64,000 bases of DNA from JAGVSZ01 sp035456405. Lineage in GTDB: Bacteria; Pseudomonadota; Gammaproteobacteria; Burkholderiales; SG8-39. The stretch lies in assembly GCA_035456405.1 (NCBI GenBank), contig DATIDG010000075.1, positions 62,001 to 126,000 of the forward strand. Reading direction: 5' to 3'. Position numbers and translations under genes: made by a program. This document shows positions 17,642 through 26,778 of this stretch, piece by piece (the first letter of the stretch is position 1; each line of letters opens with the position of its first letter). The notes below the pieces were generated by a model. That model worked only from the letters and a program-made list of their open reading frames with translations. It was not told the DNA's origin and ran no database searches.

Positions 17642-20512
17642 ATGGATTCGATTCGCATCCGCGGCGCGCGCACGCACAACCTCAAGAACCTCAGCCTCGA
17701 CCTCCCACGCAATCAGCTCGTGGTGATCACCGGCCTGTCCGGGTCGGGCAAGTCGTCGCTCGCGTTCGACACGCTCTACGCCGAGGGCCAACGGCGCTAC
17801 GTCGAGTCGCTGTCGGCGTACGCGCGGCAGTTCCTGCAGCTCATGGAGAAGCCCGACGTCGACCTGATCGAGGGCCTGTCTCCGGCGATCTCGATTGAGC
17901 AGAAGGCGACGTCGCACAACCCCCGCTCCACCGTCGGCACCGTCACCGAGGTCCACGACTACCTGCGCCTGCTGTTCGCGCGCGTCGGCACCCCCTATTG
18001 CCCCGACCACCTGCTGCCGCTCGAGGCGCAGTCGGTCGCGCAGATGGTCGACCACGTGCTCGCGCTGCCCGAGGAGACGAAGCTGATGATCCTCGCGCCG
18101 GTCATCGCTGGCCGGAAAGGCGAGCAGGCTGATCTCCTCGACGAGCTGCGCGCGCAGGGGTTTGTGCGGCTGCGCATCGACGGCCAGATCCACGACGTCG
18201 AGACCCTGCCGAAGCTCGCGAAGAATGCGAAGCACACGATCGAGGTGGTGGTCGACCGCCTGCGCGCTCGCGCCGACGCGAAGCAGCGCCTCGCGGAGTC
18301 GTTCGAGACCGCGCTGCGACACGCCGACGGCCGCGCGATCGCCCTCGAACCGGACACCGGCAAGGAGCATCTCTTCTCGGCGAAGTTCGCGTGCCCGATC
18401 TGCAGCTACTCGCTGCCGGAACTCGAGCCGCGCCTCTTCTCGTTCAACAATCCGGTGGGCGCGTGCCCGCAGTGCGACGGGCTGGGGTCGGTCGAGTTCT
18501 TCGACCCCAAGCGCGTCGTCGCGCACCCGGAGCTGTCGCTCGCCTCGGGCGCGATCAAAGGCTGGGACCGGCGCAACCAGTTCTACTTCCAGATGCTCAC
18601 CAGCCTGGCGGCGCACTTCCGGTTCGACGTCGACCGCGCGTTCGAGAAGCTCCCACCCGAGGTGCAGGCCGTCGTGCTGTACGGCACGAAGGAGAAGATC
18701 CCGTTCTCCTACCTCAACGAGCGCGGCAAGACCTTCGTGCGCGAGCACGACTTCGAAGGGGTGATCCCGAACCTCGAGCGCCGCTACAAGGAGACCGACT
18801 CGATCGTCGTGCGCGAGGAGCTGGCGAAGCACATCAACCGCAGGCCCTGCCCGGAGTGCGCTGGCACCCGCCTGAAGCGCGAGGCGCGACACGTCAAAGT
18901 CGGACCCGACGGAGACCAGCGCGCAATTTTCGAAGTAAGCGCGCTGCCGCTGCGCGACGCCCTCGCCTTCTTCCGCGCGCTCGCGCTGCCCGGCCAGAAG
19001 GCGCAGATCGCCGAGAAGATCGTGAACGAGATCGCCGCGCGGCTGACCTTCCTCGTGAACGTCGGGCTCGAGTACCTGTCGCTCGACCGCTCGGCGGAAA
19101 CGCTGTCGGGCGGCGAGGCGCAGCGCATCCGGCTTGCTTCGCAGATCGGTTCCGGGCTCACCGGCGTCATGTACGTGCTCGACGAGCCGTCGATTGGGCT
19201 GCACCAGCGCGACAACGGCCGGCTGCTCGCGACGCTCAAGAGCCTGCGCGATCTGGGCAACACGGTGCTCGTGGTCGAGCACGACGAGGAGGCGATCCGC
19301 GCCGCCGACCACGTCGTCGACATGGGGCCGGGCGCGGGCGTGCACGGGGGCGAAATCGTTGCGCATGGCGTGCCCCACGACATCGAGCGCGCAGAAGCCT
19401 CGCTCACGGGCCAGTATCTTTCCGGCAAACGCGCGATCGCGGTGCCGCGACGGCGCAATCGGCCCGACCCGGACCCGGCGAAGACGTTGCACCTGCGCGG
19501 CGCGCGGGGCAACAACCTCAAGTCGGTCGACCTCGGCCTCCCTATCGGGCTCTTCGTCTGCGTCACCGGGGTGTCGGGCTCGGGCAAGTCGACGCTCATC
19601 AACGACACGCTATACAACGCCGTGGCACGCGAGCTGCACGGCTCGGCGCTCGAGCCGGCTGCGCACGACGAAATCGACGGCCTCGGGCAGTTCGACAAGG
19701 TGATCAGCGTCGACCAGAGCCCGATCGGCCGCACGCCGCGCTCCAACCCGGCGACCTACACCGGCCTCTTCACCCCCATTCGCGACCTCTTCGCCGGCAC
19801 CCCGGCGGCGCGCGAGCGCGGCTACGGGCCGGGCCGCTTCTCGTTCAACGTGAAGGGCGGCCGCTGCGAGGCGTGCCAGGGCGACGGGGTCATCAAGGTC
19901 GAGATGCACTTCCTGCCGGACATCTACGTCCCCTGCGACGTCTGCCACGGGAAGCGCTACAACCGCGAGACGCTGGAGATCCACTACAAGGGCCGCGGCA
20001 TCCACGACGTGCTCGAGATGACCGTCGAGCAGGCGCACGAGTTCTTCGACGCCGTGCCCGCGGTGAAGCAGAAGCTCGGGACGCTGCTCGAGGTTGGCCT
20101 TGGTTACATCACGCTCGGCCAGCCCGCGACGACGCTCTCGGGCGGCGAGGCGCAGCGCGTGAAGCTCGCGCTGGAGCTCTCGAAGCGCGACACCGGCCGC
20201 ACGCTCTACATCCTGGACGAGCCCACCACCGGGCTGCACTTCCACGACATCGACCTGCTGCTGCGCGTGCTGCACCGGCTGCGCGACCACGGCAACACGG
20301 TGGTGGTGATCGAGCACAACCTCGACGTGATCAAGACGGCGGACTGGGTGATCGACCTCGGCCCCGAGGGCGGCGACGGCGGTGGGCGCATCATCGCGCA
20401 GGGCACGCCGGAGGAGGTCGCGGCGACGCAAGGCAGCTACACCGGTCAGTACCTGCGCGCGGCGCTGGCGAGGAAGGCGGCGGCACCGGCGAAGCGCGCG
20501 GTGCCGGCTTGA
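17642..20512 (+). CDS. uvrA: Excinuclease ABC subunit A
   Basis: 956 residues. Two ABC modules: Walker A GLSGSGKSSL near residue 35 and GVSGSGKSTL near residue 645, each with an LSGGEAQR signature (near 490 and 830) and Walker B YVLDEPSIGLH / YILDEPTTGLH. Zinc fingers are visible as CPIC...CPQC, CPEC and CEAC...CDVC pairs. UvrA dimers find bulky DNA damage and load UvrB. The start follows the family (MDSIRIRGARTHNLKN). Upstream lies a TATAGT at 17576-17581 but no convincing -35 box or LexA site. The tail is Ala/Lys-rich. Confidence 0.98.
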   Translation: MDSIRIRGARTHNLKNLSLDLPRNQLVVITGLSGSGKSSLAFDTLYAEGQRRYVESLSAYARQFLQLMEKPDVDLIEGLSPAISIEQKATSHNPRSTVGTVTEVHDYLRLLFARVGTPYCPDHLLPLEAQSVAQMVDHVLALPEETKLMILAPVIAGRKGEQADLLDELRAQGFVRLRIDGQIHDVETLPKLAKNAKHTIEVVVDRLRARADAKQRLAESFETALRHADGRAIALEPDTGKEHLFSAKFACPICSYSLPELEPRLFSFNNPVGACPQCDGLGSVEFFDPKRVVAHPELSLASGAIKGWDRRNQFYFQMLTSLAAHFRFDVDRAFEKLPPEVQAVVLYGTKEKIPFSYLNERGKTFVREHDFEGVIPNLERRYKETDSIVVREELAKHINRRPCPECAGTRLKREARHVKVGPDGDQRAIFEVSALPLRDALAFFRALALPGQKAQIAEKIVNEIAARLTFLVNVGLEYLSLDRSAETLSGGEAQRIRLASQIGSGLTGVMYVLDEPSIGLHQRDNGRLLATLKSLRDLGNTVLVVEHDEEAIRAADHVVDMGPGAGVHGGEIVAHGVPHDIERAEASLTGQYLSGKRAIAVPRRRNRPDPDPAKTLHLRGARGNNLKSVDLGLPIGLFVCVTGVSGSGKSTLINDTLYNAVARELHGSALEPAAHDEIDGLGQFDKVISVDQSPIGRTPRSNPATYTGLFTPIRDLFAGTPAARERGYGPGRFSFNVKGGRCEACQGDGVIKVEMHFLPDIYVPCDVCHGKRYNRETLEIHYKGRGIHDVLEMTVEQAHEFFDAVPAVKQKLGTLLEVGLGYITLGQPATTLSGGEAQRVKLALELSKRDTGRTLYILDEPTTGLHFHDIDLLLRVLHRLRDHGNTVVVIEHNLDVIKTADWVIDLGPEGGDGGGRIIAQGTPEEVAATQGSYTGQYLRAALARKAAAPAKRAVPA

Positions 20513-20613
20513 GGCCTGCGCGGCAGTCTTCCGCTTGATCGCGGAGCCGGCAAGCAGCGTGCGGAACGCTTCGGCCGGGATCGGCTTGCTGTAGAGGTAG
20601 CCCTGCGCCTCGT
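20513..20613 (-). pseudogene. C-terminal scrap of an EAL-domain protein
   Basis: On the minus strand these bases encode DEAQGYLYSKPIPAEAFRTL followed by LAGSAIKRK, the classic end of an EAL domain (cyclic di-GMP phosphodiesterase; the G-Y-x-x-S/K-P-x-P motif). Nothing upstream of it belongs to the family: at 20614 the sequence switches to a dehydrogenase fragment on the other strand. No own stop codon remains in frame. Confidence 0.75.
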
Positions 20614-20935
20614 CAAGCGAGGCACGTCGTACAACCGCTTCCTCGGCGACGCGAACGTCGCGCCCAATCCGTGCGTCGCACCCCTCGACACGCCACCGTA
20701 TTACGCGCAGGTCGTGATCGGAGACTTCGGAACCTACGCCGGGATCAAGGCCGACGGTCGCGCGCGGGTCCTTGGCGAGCGCGGCCAGCCGATTCCCGGG
20801 CTCTATGCGGCCGGCAACGACATGGCGGGCATCATGGGCGGGAACTATCCCGCCGGCGGGATCACGCTCGGACCTGCGATGACGTTCGGGTACATCGCGG
20901 GTGCGATCTCGCCGGCGTCGCGCCGTAGCGTCGAC
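20614..20935 (+). pseudogene. FAD-dependent 3-ketosteroid dehydrogenase-type protein, C-terminal fragment
   Basis: In frame from 20621 the translation GTSYNRFLGD, then PNPCVAPLDTPPYYA, GTYAGIKADGRARVLGERGQ and the flavin-domain end IPGLYAAGNDMAGIMGGNYP, GGITLGPAMTFGYIAG, is the C-terminus of FAD-binding 3-ketosteroid-1-dehydrogenase/fumarate-reductase-like proteins. The N-terminal FAD-binding part is absent, and the natural stop was lost at the junction with the GYF gene region. It is a relic. Confidence 0.82.
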
Positions 20936-20941
20936 GGCGCG

Positions 20942-21334
20942 CTACGCGAAGACGAAGTAGTAGACCGCGGCCAGCGCGACGACGACCGCCAGCAGCGCTC
21001 CCAGCGCGATCGGCCGTCGCCGTCGCCGGAGGCGGACGGCGCGCTCGATCGGACCCTCAACGTGCCTCGCCGCGCGCACGCTCGCCGGTGCGAAGAGCGA
21101 CGCCGCCGGGTCGTCCGGTGGCCGGATGTTCGCGAGGGCGAGCCCCTGCGACGAGGTCAGGATGGCCTCGCGCAGTTGCGTGAACGTCTCCTCCACGGTG
21201 GCGCCGTCGGCAATGCCTTCCGCCCAGAGCAGATCCGAGCCGTGCAACGCCCCGCTTTCGTAGCCGCGCAGGATCTCCTCCTCGGCGAAGGGGCCGATCC
21301 GCTCGCCGTCCCGGACCACCCAGAAGTCAGTCAT
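20942..21334 (-). CDS. GYF_2 domain protein with C-terminal membrane anchor
   Basis: 130 residues. The N-terminal GYF_2 domain is recognisable from FWVVRDGERIGPFAEEEIL, RGYESGALHGSDLLWAEG. A linker and a basic Arg patch (RRRRR) precede a single C-terminal transmembrane helix ending YYFVFA, so the domain faces the cytoplasm as a tail-anchored protein. GYF_2 domains bind proline-rich peptides or membranes; the role here is unknown. Start chosen at ATG 21334 because GGGGAG lies five bases upstream; ATG 21346 is possible. Confidence 0.82.
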   Translation of the reverse strand: MTDFWVVRDGERIGPFAEEEILRGYESGALHGSDLLWAEGIADGATVEETFTQLREAILTSSQGLALANIRPPDDPAASLFAPASVRAARHVEGPIERAVRLRRRRRPIALGALLAVVVALAAVYYFVFA

Positions 21335-21434
21335 CCGGCTCCCCATGGCATCCCCGGGACTCTACACGCGGACGCGCGCGGCAGGCAGTCATCCGGATGG
21401 GCTACCATGACCGGGCACGCAAGAGGAGAAGCGC

Positions 21435-22544
21435 ATGTCCCGGAAGGCCAAGGCGGTATTGTGCCGCGAGCTGAACAAGCCCGTCGTCGTCGAGGAGATC
21501 GACGTCGCGGCCCCGCGCCGCGGCGAGGTCACCGTGAAGATCGGCGCGTGCGGGGTCTGCCACAGCGACCTCTCGGCGACGAACGGCACGATCCAGATGC
21601 AGCTGCCGCTCGTGCTCGGGCACGAGGCCGCCGGCGTGGTCACCGAGATCGGGGAAGGCGTGACCGATCTTGCCGCCGGCGACCACGTCGTCAGCTCGTT
21701 CGTGCACATGTGCGGCAAGTGCAGATGGTGCGTGACGGGCAGGCCGCACTTGTGCGACAGCGCCGCGAAGACGCTCTTCACGCTGCCCGACGGCACGACG
21801 CCCGCGCGCGAACGCGCCGGGAATCCAGTCTATGTCTTCTCGGCGTGCGGCGTGATGGCGGAGTACGCGACGCTCTCGGTCGACAACCTCGTCAAGGTCG
21901 ACAAGGACGTGCCGCTCGACCGCGCCGCGCTCGTGTCCTGCGGTGTGATGACCGGCGTCGGGGCGGTGTTCAACACCGCGCGCGTCGAGCCCGGCGCCGC
22001 AGTGATGGTCATCGGAACGGGCGGCGTCGGCCTGAACGTGATCCAGGGCGCCGCGATCGCCGGCGCGAACCCGATCGTGGCGGTCGACGTCGCCGACGCG
22101 AAGCTCGACATGGCCCGGGCCTTCGGCGCGACCCACACGATCAACGCCGCGCAGGAGGAGAACGTCGTCAAGGCGGCGAAGAAGATCACCGGCGGAGGGC
22201 CGGACTACTGCTTCGAATGCATCGGCCTCGGCAAGACCATCGAGCAGGCGTTCCGCAGCCTGCGCAAGAGCGGCAAGGCGGTGGTGGTGGGCGTGACGCG
22301 CGGAGAGGAAAGCGTCGCGGTGCGGCCGCCCGCGCTCACGTTCGAGGAGAAGACGCTCACCGGCAGCTACTTCGGCTCCGCGCGCCCGCGCGAGGATTTC
22401 CCGCGCCTCCTTGCCCTGTACCGGTCGGGCCGGCTCAAGCTCGACGAGCTGATCACGCACCGCTACCGCATCGACGATGCGGCGCAGGCGTTCGCGGACC
22501 TCGAGGCGGGCAAGAACGCGCGCGGCGTGATCATGTTCGACTAG
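21435..22544 (+). CDS. Zinc-dependent alcohol dehydrogenase, class III-like
   Basis: 369 residues. The MDR fold carries the catalytic-zinc ligands CGVCHSD (near residue 39) and GHEAAG (near 62), and the structural-zinc cysteine cluster CGKCRWC...C (about residues 93-104). Rossmann motif GTGGVGLNVIQGA lies near 190. The closest pattern is the NAD(P)+-dependent S-(hydroxymethyl)glutathione/aryl-alcohol dehydrogenase branch; the substrate cannot be fixed. GAGGAGAAGC supplies a good ribosome site. A dispersed inverted repeat follows its stop. Confidence 0.93.
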   Translation: MSRKAKAVLCRELNKPVVVEEIDVAAPRRGEVTVKIGACGVCHSDLSATNGTIQMQLPLVLGHEAAGVVTEIGEGVTDLAAGDHVVSSFVHMCGKCRWCVTGRPHLCDSAAKTLFTLPDGTTPARERAGNPVYVFSACGVMAEYATLSVDNLVKVDKDVPLDRAALVSCGVMTGVGAVFNTARVEPGAAVMVIGTGGVGLNVIQGAAIAGANPIVAVDVADAKLDMARAFGATHTINAAQEENVVKAAKKITGGGPDYCFECIGLGKTIEQAFRSLRKSGKAVVVGVTRGEESVAVRPPALTFEEKTLTGSYFGSARPREDFPRLLALYRSGRLKLDELITHRYRIDDAAQAFADLEAGKNARGVIMFD

Positions 22545-22555
22545 ATAGGAAGAGC

Positions 22556-22643
22556 GGCCACAGAGATCGCAGAGGACACAGAGAAATGCGATGCCCCTCG
22601 CCCTTCTCCGTGATCCCTGTGGCTCTCTGTGTGCTCTGTGACC
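22556..22643. repeat. Imperfect inverted repeat of the CCACAGAGA type
   Basis: The left arm GCCACAGAGATCGCAGAGGA (continuing CACAGAGAA) at 22557-22585 faces the right arm CTCCGTGATCCCTGTGGCTC (continuing TCTGTGTGCTCTGTGACCC) at 22605-22643. The arms are imperfect reverse complements around a 20-base centre. Repeats of alternating CACAGAG units are another well-known dispersed type in environmental bacteria. It separates the alcohol dehydrogenase and racemase genes. Confidence 0.75.
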
Positions 22644-22658
22644 CGTCTGGGTGGTGAA

Positions 22659-23360
22659 GTGCTTGGAGTCCTCGGCGGAATGGGTCCGCTCGCCACCGCG
22701 GATTTCTACGCGAAGCTGATCGCGCAGACGCCCGCGTCGCGCGACCAGGACCACATCCCGGTGGTGATATACGCGGTGCCGCAGGTGCCCGACCGCACCG
22801 CGGCGTTGCTCCAGGGCGGCCCTTCGCCGCTTCCGGCGCTGCGGGCGGGCCTCCAAGCTCTCCTGACGGCGGGCGCGCAGGCGATCGCCATTCCGTGCCA
22901 CACCGCGCATGCCTGGTACGACGACCTCGCTGCGTCGAGCCCTGTCCCGATCTTGCACATCGCCGACGCGGCGGCCGACGCGGCGGCGCGGATCGCCGGG
23001 CCGGGCGCGCGGCTGGGGCTCGTCGCGACTGCGGGAACGCTTGCGGCCGGCTTCTACCCGCGCCGCCTCGCGACGCGCGGTTTCGAGTGCCTCGCGCCGA
23101 CGGAGGCCGAGATGCGCGACCTCGTGATGCCGGCCATCGGCAAGGTCAAGGCGGGCGCGATCGACGCTGCCGGGCCGCTGCTCGAGCGCGCGGTCGGCGC
23201 GCTGCTGGAGCGTGGTGCGGGGGCGGTCGTGCTCGGCTGCACCGAGGTGCCCGTGGCGCTCGACCGGATCGCATCGGCGCTGGGCGCCCGCTGCGTCGAC
23301 TCGACGGCCGCCCTGGCCGCGGCCTGCGTCGACTGGTGGCGGCACGCCGCAGCCGCCTGA
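22659..23360 (+). CDS. Aspartate/glutamate racemase family protein
   Basis: 233 residues from GTG 22659 (VLGVLGGMGPLATADFY). Two catalytic cysteines in conserved motifs: IPCHTAH near residue 83 and VLGCTEVP near 190. The cofactor-independent two-base mechanism of Asp/Glu racemases is expected. Upstream in-frame starts would lie inside the inverted repeat and are rejected. It is followed 108 bases later by a Glu/Asp-type ABC importer, suggesting the substrate is an acidic amino acid. Confidence 0.9.
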   Translation: MLGVLGGMGPLATADFYAKLIAQTPASRDQDHIPVVIYAVPQVPDRTAALLQGGPSPLPALRAGLQALLTAGAQAIAIPCHTAHAWYDDLAASSPVPILHIADAAADAAARIAGPGARLGLVATAGTLAAGFYPRRLATRGFECLAPTEAEMRDLVMPAIGKVKAGAIDAAGPLLERAVGALLERGAGAVVLGCTEVPVALDRIASALGARCVDSTAALAAACVDWWRHAAAA

Positions 23361-23468
23361 GCTTGGACAAGCGCTCCGGACCTGCCTAGAATCCCGCCTC
23401 ACCTCGGCCCGTCCGGGGAGACCCGGCTGCCGGGACCCGTCGGCGCCAGACCATAGGAGAAGCAAGCA

Positions 23469-24377
23469 ATGCGGAATCTCGCCCTCCCCGTCGCTGCGGC
23501 GCTCGCGCTAGCGGTGGCGCAGCCGGCAGCCTCGCAGGAGCTGACCGGCACCCTCAAGAAGATCAAGGACACCGGCACGATCACGCTCGGGCACCGCGAC
23601 ACGTCGATCCCCTTTTCCTACTACGACGACAAGCAGCAGGTCGTCGGATACGCGATGGACATCTGCATGCGGATCGTCGACGCGATCAAGGCCGAGCTGA
23701 AGCTGCCGAAGATCGACGTGAAGCTGAACCCGGTCACGTCGGCCACGCGCATCCCGCTGATGGCGAACGGCACCATCGACCTCGAGTGCGGTTCAACCAC
23801 CAACAACCTCGAGCGCCAGAAGCAGGTGTCGTTCACGATCACGCACTTCGTGACCGCCAACCGCTACGTCGCGAAGAAGGCGTCGAAGATCAACAAGCTC
23901 GACGACCTCAAGGGCAAGACCGTCGTGTCGACCTCGGGCACGACGAACATCAAGTGGGCGACCGAGGAGAACGCGAAGCGCAACCTCGGCATGAACATCG
24001 TCGCGGCGAAGGACCACGCCGAGGCGTTCCTGATGGTCGACACGGGACGGGCTGCGGCGTTCTTCATGGACGACATCCTGCTCTATTCACTGGTCGCCAA
24101 TTCGAAGAACCCCGGCGAGTGGATGATCGGGAACGAGGCCTACACGGTGGAGCCGTACGGCATCATGCTGCGTCGGGAGGACCCTGCGTTCAAGAAGGTG
24201 GTCGACACTGCCGTGACGAATCTCTACAAGTCGGGCCAGATCAATGCGATCTACGAGAAGTGGTTCCAGAAACCGGTTCCGCCGAAGGGCATCAACCTGA
24301 ACGTGCCGATGAGCGCGTCGTTCAAGAAGGTCGTGGCGAACCCGACGGACTCGGGCGACCCGGCGGTGTACCAGTAG
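23469..24377 (+). CDS. gltI: Glutamate/aspartate ABC transporter substrate-binding protein
   Basis: 302 residues. A signal peptide (1-22, ending AAS-Q) precedes a type II periplasmic binding fold: TGTITLGHRDTSIPFSYYDD, then LMANGTIDLECGSTTNN and VVSTSGTTNIKWATEEN. The pattern is that of E. coli GltI, with acidic-amino-acid ligands. AGGAGA lies before the ATG. It is separated from gltJ by a strong hairpin at 24412-24433, which should let the receptor be made in excess. Confidence 0.93.
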   Translation: MRNLALPVAAALALAVAQPAASQELTGTLKKIKDTGTITLGHRDTSIPFSYYDDKQQVVGYAMDICMRIVDAIKAELKLPKIDVKLNPVTSATRIPLMANGTIDLECGSTTNNLERQKQVSFTITHFVTANRYVAKKASKINKLDDLKGKTVVSTSGTTNIKWATEENAKRNLGMNIVAAKDHAEAFLMVDTGRAAAFFMDDILLYSLVANSKNPGEWMIGNEAYTVEPYGIMLRREDPAFKKVVDTAVTNLYKSGQINAIYEKWFQKPVPPKGINLNVPMSASFKKVVANPTDSGDPAVYQ

Positions 24378-24411
24378 GGCGTCGGCGCAGCGCGCCGACC
24401 GGATCGACGGG

Positions 24412-24437
24412 CGGGGGACCTTCGGGTCCCCCGTTCA
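24412..24437 (+). terminator. Hairpin after gltI, likely partial terminator/attenuator
   Basis: CGGGGGACC pairs perfectly with GGTCCCCCG around a TTCG tetraloop, an exceptionally stable hairpin, followed by the weak U-stretch GTTCATTT. It sits between the receptor gene and the permease genes. In many ABC operons such hairpins protect or terminate the receptor mRNA so that more receptor than permease is made. Confidence 0.7.
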
Positions 24438-24494
24438 TTTATGGTAGGTTGGCCGCGCGTCGCTCGCTCCGCGCGGCGCCCGGGAGGAGCCAGG

Positions 24495-25253
24495 ATGAAT
24501 TACAACTGGAACTGGGGCATCTACTGGCAGCCCGCGCCCGACGGCGTCGGGACCTACATGTCCTGGCTCATCGCGGGCCTCGGCTGGACGCTCTCGACCG
24601 CACTGCTCGCCTGGGTCATTGCCCTGGTCATCGGCTCCGTGCTCGGCGTCATCCGCACCACCCCGGTCACGTGGGCCGTGCGCGTCGGCAACGGGTACGT
24701 CGAGCTGTTCCGCAACATCCCGCTGCTCGTCCAGATGTTCCTCTGGTTCTTCGTGCTGCCGGAGCTCATACCGAGGACGCTCGGCGAGGCGATTAAGCAG
24801 ATGCCGCCGCCGTGGGCCGCCTTCGTGCCGGCGGTCCTGTGCCTGGGGTTCTACACCGCGGCGCGTGTGGCCGAGCAGGTGCGTGCCGGCATCCAGTCGC
24901 TGCCGCGCGGCCAGAACATGGCCGGCACGGCGCTCGGCCTGACGATGCCGCAGGCGTACCGCTATGTCCTGCTCCCGCAAGCGTACCGGATCATCATGCC
25001 GCCGTTGACCTCCGAGTTCCTGAACATCATCAAGAACTCGTCGGTTGCGCTGACCATCGGCCTGATGGAGCTCACCGCGCGCGCGCGCGCGATGCAGGAG
25101 TTCAGCTTCCAGGTGTTCGAGGCGTTCACCGCCGCGACGATCATCTACATCCTGGTGAACATCGTCGTCGTGCTCGGCATGCGCTGGCTCGAGCGGAAGA
25201 TCGCGGTGCCCGGGCTGATCGCGGCCGGGGGTGCGCCCCAGGCGGGCCACTAG
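24495..25253 (+). CDS. gltJ: Glutamate/aspartate ABC transporter permease
   Basis: 252 residues starting MNYNWNWGIYW, as in GltJ. Membrane permease of the His/Glu/Gln class, with the binding-protein-dependent transport motif RAGIQSLPRGQNMAGTALG (EAA loop region) near residue 140. It would pair with GltK as a heterodimer. A GGGAGGAGCC ribosome site precedes the ATG. The gene ends one base before the gltK ATG. Confidence 0.94.
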   Translation: MNYNWNWGIYWQPAPDGVGTYMSWLIAGLGWTLSTALLAWVIALVIGSVLGVIRTTPVTWAVRVGNGYVELFRNIPLLVQMFLWFFVLPELIPRTLGEAIKQMPPPWAAFVPAVLCLGFYTAARVAEQVRAGIQSLPRGQNMAGTALGLTMPQAYRYVLLPQAYRIIMPPLTSEFLNIIKNSSVALTIGLMELTARARAMQEFSFQVFEAFTAATIIYILVNIVVVLGMRWLERKIAVPGLIAAGGAPQAGH

Positions 25254-25254
25254 C

Positions 25255-25953
25255 ATGTTCACCGGATTCGACTGGGACGTCATCGCCCGCTCCGCCGGAT
25301 ACCTCTTCAGGGAGGGCATGACCTTCACCGTCACTCTCACGGTGCTCGCGATGACCGGCGGAATCATCCTCGGCACGCTGCTCGCGATGATGCGCCTGTC
25401 GAGCATCAAGGCGGTCTCGATGCTGGCGGGCGGATACGTGAACCTGATGCGCTCGGTGCCGCTGCTGCTGGTGATCTTCTGGTTCTACTTCCTGGTGCCG
25501 TACATCGGCGCGTGGATCATCGGGGCGAACGAGCCGGTGAAGGTCGGCGCGATCCTGTCGTCGGTGATCACCTTCACGCTCTTCGAGGCGGCGTACTACT
25601 GCGAGATCATGCGCGCCGGCATCCAGTCGATTCCGCGCGGCCAGGTGTGGGCGGGCTACGCGCTCGGCCTCAACTACTGGCAGACGATGGCCCAGATCGT
25701 GCTGCCCCAGGCGTTCCGCAACATGCTGCCCGTGCTGCTCACGCAGACGATCATCCTGTTCCAGGACACCTCCCTCGTGTACGTGCTGTCGATCACCGAC
25801 TTCCTCGGCGCGGCGAGCAAGGTCGCCCAGCGCGACGGCCGGCTGGTCGAGATGTATCTGTTCGTGGCTCTGGTGTACTTCGTCATCAGCTTCTTCCTCT
25901 CCTACCAGGTCAAGCGGCTGCAGGTGAAGCTCGCCGTGCCCGGTCGGATGTGA
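25255..25953 (+). CDS. gltK: Glutamate/aspartate ABC transporter permease
   Basis: 232 residues, five to six transmembrane helices. The EAA-type loop MRAGIQSIPRGQVWAGYALG is nearly identical to that of gltJ, and the rest follows GltK: LRMSS-like region, FRNMLPVLLTQTIILFQDTS. Starts with TAGCATG directly after the gltJ stop, so coupled. It forms the transmembrane pore with GltJ. Confidence 0.94.
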   Translation: MFTGFDWDVIARSAGYLFREGMTFTVTLTVLAMTGGIILGTLLAMMRLSSIKAVSMLAGGYVNLMRSVPLLLVIFWFYFLVPYIGAWIIGANEPVKVGAILSSVITFTLFEAAYYCEIMRAGIQSIPRGQVWAGYALGLNYWQTMAQIVLPQAFRNMLPVLLTQTIILFQDTSLVYVLSITDFLGAASKVAQRDGRLVEMYLFVALVYFVISFFLSYQVKRLQVKLAVPGRM

Positions 25954-25965
25954 CACGGTGATCCC

Positions 25966-26700
<735 letters not shown>

Positions 26701-26713
26701 GCCTGCTGCGCAG

Positions 26714-26770
26714 GGCCGGCGCTCCCGCGTCGGCGCGCGCCAATGCTCGCGGTCGATCCGGGCGCCGGCC
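26714..26770. other. Inverted repeat between convergent gltL and Bug-receptor genes
   Basis: GGCCGGCGC (26714-26722) and GCGCCGGCC (26762-26770) are perfect reverse complements 39 bases apart in the 78-base convergent gap. There is no T-run, so it is not a standard intrinsic terminator, but it could form a bidirectional 3'-end structure. Confidence 0.35.
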
Positions 26771-26778
26771 TGGGTCGA

